Shown in pieces: positions 1 through 10,490 of a DNA stretch of 64,000 nt (position 1 is the stretch's first letter; each line of letters opens with the position of its first letter). Origin of the DNA: Phlegmacium glaucopus. Taxonomy: Eukaryota > Basidiomycota > Agaricomycetes > Agaricales > Cortinariaceae. Where the stretch lies: NCBI GenBank assembly GCA_015039465.1, contig MU130371.1, positions 38,137-102,136 of the forward strand. The letters run 5' to 3'. A program made the position numbers and the translations under genes. Under the pieces are notes generated by a model. That model was not told the DNA's origin. It saw only the letters and a program-made list of their open reading frames with translations, and did no database searches.

Positions 1-620
1 CCCTATTCGGCTAAACCGTGGCTTGAAAGTTGACAGATGATCACATCAATCTCTGCGCTATGATGAGTTTTTTGTTGTGCAGAACAAAATGTAAACGACT
101 GTAAAAGAATAAATGGTACGCGTAACTCCCTTGAACTCACCCCCATTTTTCCTCTTGTTCTTTTTTTTGGTGTTTGATGAGCGCTCAGGCTCAGGATTTG
201 GACTTGAAGTTACTTTGGGAGAGACTTGAATTCAGTGAGTTGATATTTTCTGCCGTATTGATCTTACCAAAGCTATGTAGCTTCAGCTTCAGCTTCAATA
301 GTTGGTAGTGTTGGCTCGACATCGTATGTTTGTCTACTTGTGTGGCTCAGCTGTTCATTGATCAGACTCTAGTTCTGGTAGGGTCTCAACATTAGGGGCC
401 AGTTCAATCATTCAAATTGGCAGCGTGAAGACCGTGACATTGAACACGATAGTTGCCAAGTATGATGAGTCCCTCCGGATATATGACCGTTCCCTACTGA
501 TTAACTCAAAAGGGTAACCCCCACCATTTCAACTACTAGTTCTTCATCGTGAGTCGTTAGTTCAGTCCTACAACGCGAATAAGACCGCTAATTTTTCCGT
601 GTTGGTCTTCTTTCTCAAAG

Positions 621-1371
621 AACATCCGAGTCGAGTTCCACAACTTCTACATCCACCTCCACAAATTCTTCTCCAGTAGTAACGGTCGCCGGGAAAACTA
701 TTACCCTGATAAGACAGACATTTGTTATTAGCTTGAGTAACACCGTGACAGCATTCGCAGGAGAGCCATCTATTACCATTAGCAAGAGTAACACCGTGAC
801 AACATTCGGACAGCCAATTAGCAAGAGTAACACCGTGATAGCATTCGCAGGAGGACAACCATCTGCCATTAGTTCGAGTAACACCGTGACAACCTTCGCA
901 GGAGGACAGCTATCTGCCATTAGTCCGACTGCGACAACATTCGCAGGAGGACAGCTATCTACCATTAGTCCGACTGCGACAACATTCGCAGGAGGACAGC
1001 TATCTGCCATTAGTCCAACTGCGACAACATTCGCAGGAGGACAGCTATCTGCCATTAGCTCGAGTAACACCGTGACAACATTCGCAGGACAGCCATCCGC
1101 CATTAGCTCGAGTAACCCAGCTCCTGCAAAAGGCTTTCTGGAGAATAGGGCTCTGTCGGGTATTGTTTTTGGTTTAGTCGGCCTTGTTAGCCTCATATTT
1201 TTCATTGTTATCGTGAGTTGCGTCATCAAGCGAAGACGCAACAAGAAACTATTAGAGGCCGTACCAGCGTGGTTTGATCCCGTGATCGAAAACGATACAA
1301 TGAGGAAGCAAATACCTAGCAGTTATGAAACGGATCCCCCCCCATACCATCTTGGCCCACCTTTCAATTGA
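621..1371 (+). CDS. Ser/Thr-rich single-pass membrane protein with PPPY tail, copy A (terminal exon)
   Basis: The range is the last exon, which follows the acceptor TTTCTCAAAG. It encodes a Ser/Thr-rich ectodomain, a basic-flanked membrane helix (FGLVGLVSLIFFIVIVSCVI), a stop-transfer KRRRNKK and a short cytoplasmic tail ending in ETDPPPYHL. This layout resembles fungal MID2/WSC-like surface sensors, but no cysteine-rich WSC domain is visible. PPPY is a canonical PY motif that binds WW domains such as those of Rsp5/NEDD4 ligases; that function is inferred. Upstream exons probably lie in the conserved block 177-560, but the start codon could not be fixed because candidate exons contain stops in some copies. 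Three paralogues follow at 13091, 17075 and 19654. Copy A has the longest ectodomain because of an internal repeat expansion. The 3' UTR with AATAAA at 1532 is conserved between copies. Confidence 0.7.
931..1065 (+). repeat. 45-bp coding tandem repeat
   Basis: Three nearly identical 45-bp units begin at 931, 976 and 1021. Each encodes 15 residues (TTFAGGQLSAISPTA-like). More degenerate units flank them from about 733 to 1110. The length keeps the reading frame, so the ectodomain changed in length without frameshift. Copies B-D of the gene lack this expansion. Confidence 0.85.
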
Positions 1372-1716
1372 TCTGGTCCATGGAACTCCGGGGCTCCAGA
1401 TCTCCATCATAATAACTCACTTTCCGACAGTTCTTACTGCTTCCAGATGTCGACAAGTTGTTCTATACTTTCACCTTCACCCTCATCCTCACTCCCACCG
1501 CCTTGTCCTCGCTTTTTTTTCGCTTTTTTGTAATAAATCACAATGTCATTTGTACACCCAGTCAAATATCAAATATACATACATTGTATGTGACGCTTCC
1601 CACAAGTCTTTGCCCATCACCTAGCATGAGAGCAACCCCGAATTGCCAAGATCATCTGAGCATTGGCTTTGAGGTATGTCTTCAATCACCAAGTTCAATA
1701 TTCTCGTCTTAGCGAA

Positions 1717-2312
1717 TAGTGATGCCAAAGTTCAGTTCTGAACTGACTCACTGAACCTGAACTGACTGAACTGAACTGAACTGAACTGAAAAGTTCAGTT
1801 CAGTTCAGGCATATGGAGAATTGGCAGTTCATCCAGTTCAAACTGAACTGAACTGCTGAACTGATAGGTCCTCGAAGGATGAGAAATTCCTATATATTGA
1901 TCCATGTTTCCTGGAAATTGATTCTTTGGTGATGTACAAATGATTTGGAAGTCCTTTTGGGAGTAAAACAATGATTGAGCAAGGAGATAATGACCATATG
2001 ATGTGATTATGTTATATATTAGCATTATCCATTTTGGAACATAAATACAAATCAGTGGTGTTATATATTCTCAAGGGGTCCTGAGATCATACATGAGTAG
2101 AAATTGGGTGCCTAAGGCCTAAGGATGGTCCTTGGACGATGGAATTTCCAATAATAAGTAAAATATAGAATTTATAACAGTTCTTCAGTTCAGTTCAGTT
2201 CGAACCGGTTCTTTAACAGTTCAGTTCAGTTCAGGAAAAACTTAGTCAGTTCAGTTCTCAGTTCAGCAAAAAATGCTGCTGAACTGAACTGAACTGAACT
2301 TTGGCATCACTA
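1717..2312. mobile_element. hAT-like MITE, 596 bp, 8-bp target duplication
   Basis: Perfect terminal inverted repeats start TAGTGATGCCAAAGTTCAG and end with its reverse complement. The 8-bp duplication TTAGCGAA lies at 1709-1716 and 2313-2320. An empty site is present in DIRS-like copy 2 near 10157, where TTAGCGAA occurs once in the same context. Subterminal zones at both ends are packed with GAACT/AGTTC pentamer repeats, as expected for hAT transposase binding regions. There is no coding capacity for a transposase. Confidence 0.9.
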
Positions 2313-2558
2313 TTAGCGAAGAATGAGCGTAGATTAGAATCAAGTCTTTGAGTGAACATGTGATGTCACAGCGTTACACGCTTCTTCTTTCCAAGACATC
2401 CATCGTTCACTCTCAGCATCTGGCTCTCTGCCTCGCTCTGGCTCGTCTTTCACTTCTTAATCAATATTATTTTTAAAAAAAAACACACTCTTCAATCAGT
2501 CTCGAAATCTATCCTTCACCTATTTAAGTTTATTCCTTTACCGACTCATAATATCACT

Positions 2559-3982
2559 ATGGACGAAAGAATAATCCATGACCCTCACCCCGAGGTCATG
2601 CCAGACCACGCAGGACCACACTACAACGTCCTTCAAATTGCCTTGATCCAGAATGGTATAACCATGGAACAGGCAGTCCAGGCGCTTAATGACTCCTGGA
2701 TCCAGAATCACGACGAACGAGTTCAAAGGTGGGATCAGCAAGTCATTGACAACGCTAACGCGGTGGCAGAGAACCCAGTACAACAACAGGAAGTGGAGGA
2801 TCAGCAGCCAGCTCACCAACCACCGGAGCAAGGAGAAGTAGTGATGGGCAGGGGTTTGGGAAACCCCTGGGGTACAAGGGTAAGGGTAAGGAGGGTCAGG
2901 GTCAGGGTACAGATTTTTTGACCCTTGAAAAACCCTTACCCTTCTGGAGGGGTCAGGGAATTTTTGGGAATTTTTATTTCTCTGATATCAGAGTGATCTA
3001 ACTGTTGTGTATCTATAAAATTGACTTTAAATCAGAGAAAAAGCAATCTAAAGAGGCCTCACTGCTTTCACAACAATCAGTAGCTTAAAATACTAGTCAA
3101 ACCCTCTCTATTTCATTTAAAATCTATTGCTAAACACCTTTAACACCCTGAACATGTTTTAAATAATAGCTACTTTGAAGGCTCCTTTGGATTACAAAGC
3201 TTGAGGAAGGATTTGGACCCAACCCTTGCACTAAACCCTGCTGGGGTTTCTTACCCTCCAACCCCTCAGAAACCCTTACCCTTACCCTCCAAAACCCTTA
3301 CCCTCAGCCAAGGGTAAGGGTTTTTGGAGGGTAAGGGTAAGGGTCAGCCTAATTCCACCCCGGGGTTACCCTTGACCATCACTAAGGATAAGACAGAGCA
3401 GATGCGGAAAAGAAGAAGGCTAAGATGAGAGACTTCGATGACGCGGCTGCTGTTGGCAATTACATCACCCCCAGGCCAGCCCAGTACGCCCTGCAAAGAA
3501 TCGAGGAGTTCGAATACGTAGAACTCTGGTACCTCACACCCGAAGGATGCACTGATGCGACACAGCACCAGCTCACGCAAAGCGATGACACCTTCGGACT
3601 AACCAAGGTCGACGACATGGTCACCTTGAAGTCGGTATCCTCACTCAAAGCTTCTAGGAATGTTGTACCCGACACCGAGTTAAGTTTTCGTCAGATGTCT
3701 ATGGCCAAGAACACCTTCATACCACTAATGACCAAACATCAGTGGTCAGACAAGGCTATCAATGCCTTTGCCCAATTTTTTACCCAGCTCGAATTGCACC
3801 CCTACCGCCAGCGAGAGTTTGGCGAGCGGGCGCTCATTCTCTATCAAGCTCGTGTACGTCGAGAGTGGCATGACCAATTAAAGTTGGGTTCTGCCTTCAA
3901 CATCGGCATCATCAATGAAGATTTACTTCAAAGTATCTACAAAGAAATCTTGGACAAGGCTCAGCTTCTGTCTCTCAACGAG
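2559..3982 (+). pseudogene. DIRS-like Gag-like protein, copy 1, split by a MITE
   Basis: The start MDERIIHDPHPE aligns with the intact copy 2 protein at 10491 (MAERLEHDPHLE). The reading frame runs to 2838, is broken by the MITE at 2839-3384, and resumes at about 3393 to a probable donor site after 3982 (AACGAG|GTCAGT), shared with copy 2. The second half contains the stretch ELWYLTPEGCTDATQHQ and the region QLELHPYRQREFGERALI, both conserved between the two copies. Its role as a structural Gag-type protein is inferred from its place upstream of the RT. No zinc knuckle is visible. Confidence 0.65.
2839..3384. mobile_element. hAT-like MITE with telomere-like GGGTAA-rich ends, 546 bp
   Basis: The ends are TAGTGATGGGCAGGG and the imperfect reverse complement CCTTGACCATCACTA. 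The flanks AGGAGAAG (2831-2838) and AGGATAAG (3385-3392) form an 8-bp target duplication with one mismatch. Long subterminal inverted repeats consist of GGGTAAGGGTAAGG and CCCTTACCCTTACCC runs. It interrupts the Gag-like gene, whose paralogue near 10760 lacks it. No transposase is encoded. Confidence 0.8.
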
Positions 3983-4093
3983 GTCAGTTCAGCTTCGCCC
4001 TGTTTCTCTTCAACAAAGCCGGCTAATTTTTCCCCCCCCTTTTTTTTCTCCCTTTTTCCCCTCGTCCGTATTCGTTGCGATACCTCTCCTTTG

Positions 4094-4206
4094 CACCATG
4101 CACCTCATTCCTTGCACCATGTACTGCACATCACGCACCATACATCATGCACCATGCACCACGCACCATGCACCATGCACCATGCACCGCACATCATGCA
4201 TCACAC
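4094..4206 (+). repeat. GCACCAT heptamer array in the DIRS-like intron
   Basis: Degenerate tandem copies of GCACCAT lie between the Gag-like exon and the SR-rich start of the RT exon. The same kind of array occurs at the same place in copy 2 (11457-11545), so it predates the split of the two copies. Probable intron boundaries are the donor GTCAGTTC and an acceptor near the AAG before TTACG. Confidence 0.7.
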
Positions 4207-4319
4207 TTCATATACCAAATGTTATACACCTTGTATTGTGCCACATGCATCATGCATCATATACACTATATCGTTGATTATACCGCGTCTTATCTGTGAA
4301 TCATACGGCTTAAATTGTG

Positions 4320-6613
4320 AAGTTACGAGTCGCCTACAGTAGCATGGGTGCCCAAGATAGTTGGCAAGAACAGATGCGAACCCCCAGACGACGCAATCAT
4401 CGTGAGAGAGAACAACAGTTCACTAGGACAGCTAGCGGAAGTGGGCGCCCCCACAATCCCTCACGTTCACGTTCGCCTACGAGACGAACGCCAAACATGT
4501 TGCGCCACCGTTTCTCTCCACCGCCTTATAATTGGTACCCCCCTTCTCAGCCCTCCCCAACTAAGAACTCGACCTTTCCATCAGGCGCAGCCATCCAGGG
4601 CCAACCGTCTGCGCCTTATGTCTGGCCACAGAGATCCATGACACCAGGAAGTGTTGATCCAAGACCTTATGGGATGGAACCAAGGCCAGATGCAGAAAAA
4701 GTGAAGAGGGCCGACTCATCACTCCAGCTGGCAACATTTTATGCAGCGACTGGAACAACCGTCGGGGGTGCACCTCCAACTCTCATGAACAGAGACACGA
4801 GTGTTCTGGCTGTGGAAACAAGGATCACGGGGCTCAAAAATGCCCTCGAGCTCAGAAGAGACCAAGCGCTCACGCCATATAAGGCAGACACTTGGGAAGC
4901 AATCCTTCGCCACTGTAACCTACATGTCAAATATCCCACCATTCCTTATGCCTTACGAAAAGGTTTCGATGCCGGAATACGGCCTATATATTCTACTTTT
5001 ACTCCTGATAATAGTCCTACGTTATACCAACATCCTGAAGCATACCAGGAAGTTATTTCAAATGAGTTCAAACGAGGCCGTTATATTGGCCCATGCACGC
5101 AGCAGGAAGTCGAACAACTTATTGGACCTTTTCAATCGTTGCCTCTATCCTGGGTCCCTAAACCAGGCAAACCTGACAAATATTGTGCCGTTCATAATTT
5201 CTCCTATCCTCATACCCCTACTACCGATATTTCCTCTATTAATTACACCATCAATCCAGACATGTACCCCTGTATGTGGGGTACTTTCGCCACAATATGC
5301 TTTACTATTTACAATCTTCCTCCTGGGTCACAAGCTTCAATTCGCAATGTTGCCGAAGCATACCATACCATCCCTATCATCCCAAGCCAATGGCCCAGCT
5401 TGGTTGTCAAGCTACGAGAGTTCAATGCGTACGCTATTAATATTTGCAATGATTTTGGTCTTGCTTCAGCTGGGGGAATCTATGGTCATCTGGGAGATGC
5501 AACGATTGACATTTTCCACACACAGGGCATCGGCCCTATTTCAAAATGGGTCGATGATCATATCTTTTTCCGCATATTACATAAGTATCTTGAATCTTAC
5601 AATGAAAAACGCCGACATTGGCACACTATTATCACAAAAAATGGTGGAAGAACCCAATCAGGTAGTCGATATTGGTACCAAGGCGAAGTCATGCCCAATG
5701 ACCTACCAGCAGAATTTGACGAGGATGCAGCCTGCCCTTTTGTGGATTTTTCAAATCTTCCAAACCGTTGTGAGGAATAGTTTCCGTGTGTGTGCGAGTA
5801 TAGGGGGAGTTGACTCCGTCAACTTTAGTGTTCCGATTTGTTGATTTGTTTATTATTTTAGTACTTGGTTATGGAATTTCTTAGTTTTCATGTTGTTTTT
5901 GAGTGCCTCAGTTGTTCTGTTGTTATGTTATATGTTCTTTTTTTTTTTATACTACAATATAACTACAGCTTTTATACCTTTAGTTTGTAGTACTGTGTTT
6001 TGAAAATGGATATATGGGAATCTAAGATCCGAGAATAAAAACGGAGAGGTAACAAATTTGTATGTAAGAATGGACTGTGTAATTTCGGAGTAATTTCCAA
6101 AAGGGGAATGAATTTGAAATTGATAAAATAGGAAACGTACGAATTTGGAAAATGTAACGCGGTGCGAAATTCCGTATGTGATATAATAAATTTGAAATTA
6201 TGAAAATAGTAATAATTCGAGGTAGGGAGAATCCCTCCTCACACCGTTCTCACGCTGACTCCTGTTTCACTTATTGTGACGCAGATATTGATGCCATATC
6301 TGAACAGCTTGGCATTCCTTGGGAACCTTCCAAGGCTATTCCTTTCTCGTCAATCATACCTTACCTGGGTTTTGAGTGGGATTTATCAGAACGTACAGTT
6401 GCGATTGCGGAAAACAAAAAGTCTAAGTATAGAAATGCGATCGAAGATTGGTTGGCACGCCCTGCTCACACATTGGAGGAAGCCCAGAAACTTTACGGAA
6501 AACTCCTACATGCTAGCTTGGTGCTTCCGGCAGGTTGCGCTTACCTCACAGGTCTCAAAACTCTCATGGGTTCTTTCGGCTCCAATCCTTTCATCCTTCA
6601 CCACGCTCCTTGA
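4320..6613 (+). pseudogene. DIRS-like reverse transcriptase, interrupted
   Basis: The N-terminus is rich in Arg/Ser. It is followed by the RT region: WVPKPGKPDKYCAVHNF, then NLPPGSQASIRNVAEAYHT, and the catalytic box KWVDDHIFF, in which WVDD replaces the commoner YXDD. The frame stops at 5780 inside a 475-bp insertion (5769-6243). The thumb region continues from 6248 (DADIDAISEQLGIPWE to LGFEWDLSERTV) up to an in-frame TGA at 6611-6613. The next segment, in the same frame, is the RNase H. The TGA is compatible with a CGA to TGA transition. Confidence 0.75.
5769..6243. mobile_element. Probable solo LTR, 475 bp
   Basis: The insertion begins TGTGAGGA and ends TCCTCACA, a perfect 8-bp inverted repeat with TG...CA termini. 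It is flanked by a direct CCGT (5765-5768 and 6244-6247). Removing it and one CCGT restores the RT reading frame exactly. No internal coding region is present, and an AATAAA-type signal lies near 6035. The termini and lack of coding sequence fit a solo LTR; the 4-bp duplication is slightly short for Ty3/gypsy. A MITE is the alternative. Confidence 0.7.
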
Positions 6614-7168
6614 CACACTGTGGCAGACCTTACCTGGTGGCTTCATGTCCTCAACTCACCAAGAATCATCCGTCCCATACCAGGCCCATCACCAGTCACA
6701 GACAAAAGAGCCTTCTCAGACGCCAGTTCAGGTTTTGGCATTGGCATTGTTATCGGCGACAAATGGCGAGCTTGGCGTCTTGTCCCAGGCTGGAAGGCAG
6801 ATGGTAGGGACATCAGATGGGCGGAAGCTGTTGGCTTTGAATTTCTTGCACGCGCTCTCTGCGCAGCAAGTCAGCCCGGTGAGTATTTCCGGGTCTTCGG
6901 CGACAACAAAGGTGTCATTGAAGGATGGTGGAAAGGAAGGAGCAGGAATTGGGAAACCAACAAAGTATTCCGCCGTATCCATGACCTCTCAGATACTCAC
7001 CAATGCTTTTTTATCACACGCTACATCACTAGCAAAGAAAACCCAGCAGATCCCTCTTCAAGAGGACTATACCCAGAACTTACTCGTCTCCTCCCAACAA
7101 TCCACATTCCGGATGCTATTAGGCAATACATCGTCGATTTTGACTGCAAGCCACTCTCTTACAACTAG
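6614..7168 (+). pseudogene. DIRS-like RNase H domain
   Basis: The segment is in the same frame as the RT and separated from it only by the TGA at 6611-6613. Visible RNase H landmarks are FSDASSGFGIGIVI (first Asp), IRWAEAVGFE (Glu) and VFGDNKGVIEGW (Asp), followed by TSKENPADPSSRG, which is the conserved DxxSR region of retroelement RNase H. It ends in a TAG at 7166-7168, just before the recombinase region, which is read in another frame. It would degrade the RNA template during reverse transcription if the element were active. Confidence 0.75.
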
Positions 7169-7261
7169 TACTCCTAGTTCTGGTGATATAACACTTAGCC
7201 CCTTCCAACACCCATCTGTGATCACCAACCGAATCCGGCATGATAATGTGCCAAACCATCA

Positions 7262-8436
7262 TCAAGCCATCATTGATACCCCACCCAGCGTTTTCCAGCC
7301 TTCAAGACCTTCAGCGTATAACCCTCATCTCTCACCCCAACCATCTCCATTACGTCCACACTGTTTAGCGCATGATCGGCTTTGTCTTTGGAAACCAGCA
7401 CCCTCAGTGCACAGCCATCGTGCCAACACCCCAGAAGAGGATATAGACCACATTTTTGAAGTCATGTTGAATGCATGGGCGGAATCGACGCGGGAGTCGT
7501 ATAGTGCAGGTATTTTAGTTTAGCACGTTCACTGTGACAAGAGAGCAATACCAGAAGAATTGCAAGCGCCCACTAGTCAGCCGGTAATCTCGGGTTTCAT
7601 TGCCAGCTTAGCCGGGTCATACTCCGGTTCCACCATCTCTAATTATATCCAAGGTATTCGGGCATGGCACATCCTCCATGGATTGGAGTGGAGGCTGAAT
7701 CCACTCGAGATGGACGCTCTGTTAAAAGGAGCAGACCGGTTGACGCCTGCTTCATCTAAAAGGAAGAAAAGGCAGCCCTATACTCCTGAGTTCATCTCCA
7801 GGCTCCGTCAGTGACTCAGGCTGGAAGAGCCTCTCGACGCTGCGGTTTTCGCGTGCCTCATGACCTGCTTCTATGCAGCGGCACGTGTAGGTGAATTTGT
7901 TGTCCCTCGCCTAGACGCCTTCTCACCGACTCACCACGTCACAATAGCAAATCTACGTACTGAACGGGACTCAAGCGGCCTCGAAGTGACCATCTTACAC
8001 ATCCCTCACACCAAAGCAGCCCCCCTCAAGGGCAAAGACGTATGTTGGAGCCATCACTCAGGGCCCACAGACCCTTATGACGCCCTCGACAATCACAGAC
8101 AGAGTGCACCTTTTTGCCTACCGGCACAAGGACCAGTTGCACCCCCTCACGAAGCCAGCTCTCATCAAACGACTAACTTCTGCCGCTCGTCAGGCCGGTT
8201 TAGAGCCTCTCCAAGGGCATGGCATTCGCGTAGGCGCCACCCTTTTTTACCTGCTTCAGGGAGTGCCCATGGAGGTAATGAAAGTTATGGGGCGCTGGAG
8301 TAGCGATGCTTTCCTACGATACCTCAGGAAACACACCCAAATTCTCACTCCATTTATACAAGCCAACCCAGATGCCCACAAAGCCTTCTCACAGTTTATC
8401 ATTCCTTCTCAGTCCTTCCTGCAAGGACAGCGGTAA
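7262..8436 (+). pseudogene. DIRS-like tyrosine recombinase
   Basis: The N-terminal SAM-like core-binding part runs from about 7430 (MLNAWAESTRESY) through SGFIASLAGSYSGSTI. The catalytic part shows the first Arg in AAARVGEFVVPRLDAF, the HxxR box in GHGIRVGAT, and the GRW...Y region with Tyr in FLRYLRKHTQI. These are the conserved residues of the tyrosine recombinase family. In-frame stops near 7518 (TAG) and 7812 (TGA), plus a frameshift near 8090, make it non-functional. It is the enzyme class that would integrate the element DNA. Confidence 0.8.
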
Positions 8437-8770
8437 CGTACCTGCTGGTACGATCAAGGCATCACCCGAAAACAGGCTAGGTAAGCATAGCAGCCCTTCC
8501 TCCTAGTAACTGGGTAACGAGACTCACTCATCGCGTCGTTAGACTCCTATAGCTTGGGTTTCGCAGCTCGTCTCTTCCAGTCTAGTTCGGTTGCTACTCG
8601 GGTCGGGAAGCGCTTCGCGCTTTCACCCAATTAGCTTACTGCCTTCTGCATCTCGACATTCATTTTTCATATTAAGTAGCCTATCAAATATATCCTCACT
8701 CCGGAAGATCAACAACAGTTGATCCGGAGTCTGCATGCTCAGACAAACAAGTGAATACGCAAAGAAGCAG

Positions 8771-9470
8771 TTATCTCGAGAGTGCCATTCCCGGTGGCGC
8801 TCCAGATAATAGACCAACCGAGTTATACCCGGCGTAGCTACGCATATACATAGCATAGCAATCATGCCCTTGCAGAACCCAGGGTGCGTCGGTCGCCGGA
8901 TATAACACGATTGACCACCAGGCATTAATAATATTGATGTTATATTTAATCGTTTGTTTATCATCAGCGTCATTGTAGATAATTGCAAGATCGTAGAAGC
9001 TCGTAGAGGCAAGCACGACCGCACGTTCTTGATCATCGTTGGCACATATCTGATTCGCCCATCTATAAATGAACCAAATATACGATCAGGAAAAGTTCGG
9101 AGTATCTGCCATATAAACTTACGCAAACGTAGTTGTCTAGTCCAGCATAAGAAGCACCAGCTAATTCCGTTGACAAGTCGTGAGTAAAATGCAACTCCTA
9201 GGACATACGAACTCACAATACAACGCAAAATAATTTAAGCACTATGGGACTGCTCCACATTAGAAGACCATGTTGAGGGATACTATTAAAGCTGGAGCCA
9301 TGTAGACAAGGACAGGCCATCGCACGCGAGTGTGATCCGTCCACGGTCCAATCGGCACAAACCTGTGTAGACACAATTGCGAACGCCGCCGATCCAAAAG
9401 CACTACCCGCGCGCCAAACCCACCGATCTGCTTCACAGAATATCCGCCAATCGCCTTTTTAACCATCGTC
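8771..9470 (-). pseudogene. ACS-family MFS transporter relic a (C-terminal half)
   Basis: Read on the minus strand, an exon gives an ICANDDQERAVVLAS region followed by NAWWSIVLYPATDAP and a helix with LVYYLE. These are hallmarks of the anion:cation symporter (Dal5/Liz1, pantothenate/allantoate permease) family. The preceding exon ends SYAGLDNYVC before a GTAAGT donor. The N-terminal half is missing and stops interrupt the rest. It resumes directly at the right end of the DIRS-like insertion. Related relics lie at 13885, 17795, 20390 and 39165. Confidence 0.6.
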
Positions 9471-9479
9471 CCATGAGGT

Positions 9480-10142
9480 TGTTAGAACCTAACCTCTCCG
9501 TCTCACTAGCGATCACAAAATGGGTGAAAAGAAGGGGCAGTTATAACTAAAAGAACACACGGGCTACCAGCCTCACCCTCATCCCCTTGTCCTCGCTTTT
9601 TAGTGGTATGGTTGCTTCACTCCCGGTGAGTCACAATCATGGAGGTTTATGAGTGCATATCGGCGTGGATTGACAGAGAGAGCGCCTGCGTGGGCTGTCA
9701 GAAAGCAAAAACAGCATTGGCAGGTTTCTCAGCGGGCGATATTGACCCAGAGTACACTCCATAGTAGACTCGCGATGTGGTGTTGTTTATCTTTTGTTGT
9801 GGCGTTATAAAACATATGGCGGAGTGTAAAATGGAGCAGATTGCTTAGCGGAGTTCGAAAGGTAACGGATGGTCACGAGCCTAACTCCATAGTTCCAAAT
9901 TTAGCCGACACATGACCAAATTTTGGCCCAAAAAATTGGCGGCACCAAACCTTTGCGGGAATTTCCTAGAAACATGTTTTTTGAACGTTTTCGACAATCT
10001 GAAGTCAGATCTGTATCCCGAGAAATCAAATTGGATGTCTTTGATTGTCCTCAAATGTAGCCTAGCTATAGTCTCAAGTTTCATACTTCGAAGTGTGGCA
10101 TTGGTCTGACACGTTGGCATTGGTCCCATAATTCCATGGTTC
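9480..10142. other. Intergenic stretch without a recognised gene
   Basis: No gene was recognised. The segment contains a short piece resembling the 3' UTR of the PPPY genes (near 9570-9600). Its right end (near 10080-10140) is similar to 16490-16570, so it is part of the duplicated landscape. Confidence 0.5.
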
Positions 10143-10490
10143 AATATTCTCGTCTTAGCGAAGAATAAGCGTAGAGTAGAATTAAGTCTTTGAGTGAACA
10201 GGGAGTCACAGCGTCACGCGCGCTTCTTCTTCTTTGACACCCATCGTTCACTCTCAGTATTTGGTTCAGTGCCTCGCTCTTGCTTGTTTTCGCTTCCTAA
10301 GCACATCCTATACACTCCTTTTGAAATAAACCACTCATTAACCCAAGCTCAAATCAAGTTTTTAATCAAGTTTTGAATCACCAACGAATAATTCTATTTT
10401 AAAATAAAACCACTTGTTAATAACTCAAGCCGAAATTGGAACCCTTTAATCCCTCTCGAAACAATACCATCTCGACAACCTTAAAGCACA

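Larger units (their letters stand above)
1695..8764 (+). mobile_element. DIRS-like tyrosine-recombinase retrotransposon, copy 1 (dead)
   Basis: In order along the plus strand there is a Gag-like gene, a reverse transcriptase, an RNase H and a tyrosine recombinase. This RT-RH-YR set defines DIRS/Ngaro-type retroelements, which integrate with a recombinase rather than a DDE integrase. The ends were placed by comparison with copy 2: both begin near CAATATTCTCGTC and end near GAATACGCAAAG. The host sequence broken by it is the spacer between the PPPY gene and the ACS transporter relic, whose uninterrupted form is seen near 13885 and 17790. It is inactive: three insertions, at least three in-frame stops (near 6611, 7518 and 7812) and a frameshift near 8090. 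Confidence 0.8.

Noticed and set aside
615..1244. A 209-codon minus-strand frame opposite PPPY gene A
   Set aside because: It is the antisense of the repeated coding region; its length follows from the repeat period. The plus strand has the membrane helix and tail conserved in paralogues.
2839..3384. GGGTAA/CCCTTACC runs as a telomere or subtelomere signal
   Set aside because: They are mirrored at both ends of an insertion with an 8-bp duplication, so they are MITE arms inside a gene.
4801..5844. A 347-codon plus-strand frame over the RT
   Set aside because: It overlaps the RT in another frame. The RT frame carries the catalytic box and conserved segments; this one has no recognisable motif.
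6276..7523. A 415-codon frame overlapping RT thumb and RNase H
   Set aside because: Only its last part (from about 7262) matches the recombinase; the rest is a shadow of the RT/R Nase H frame.
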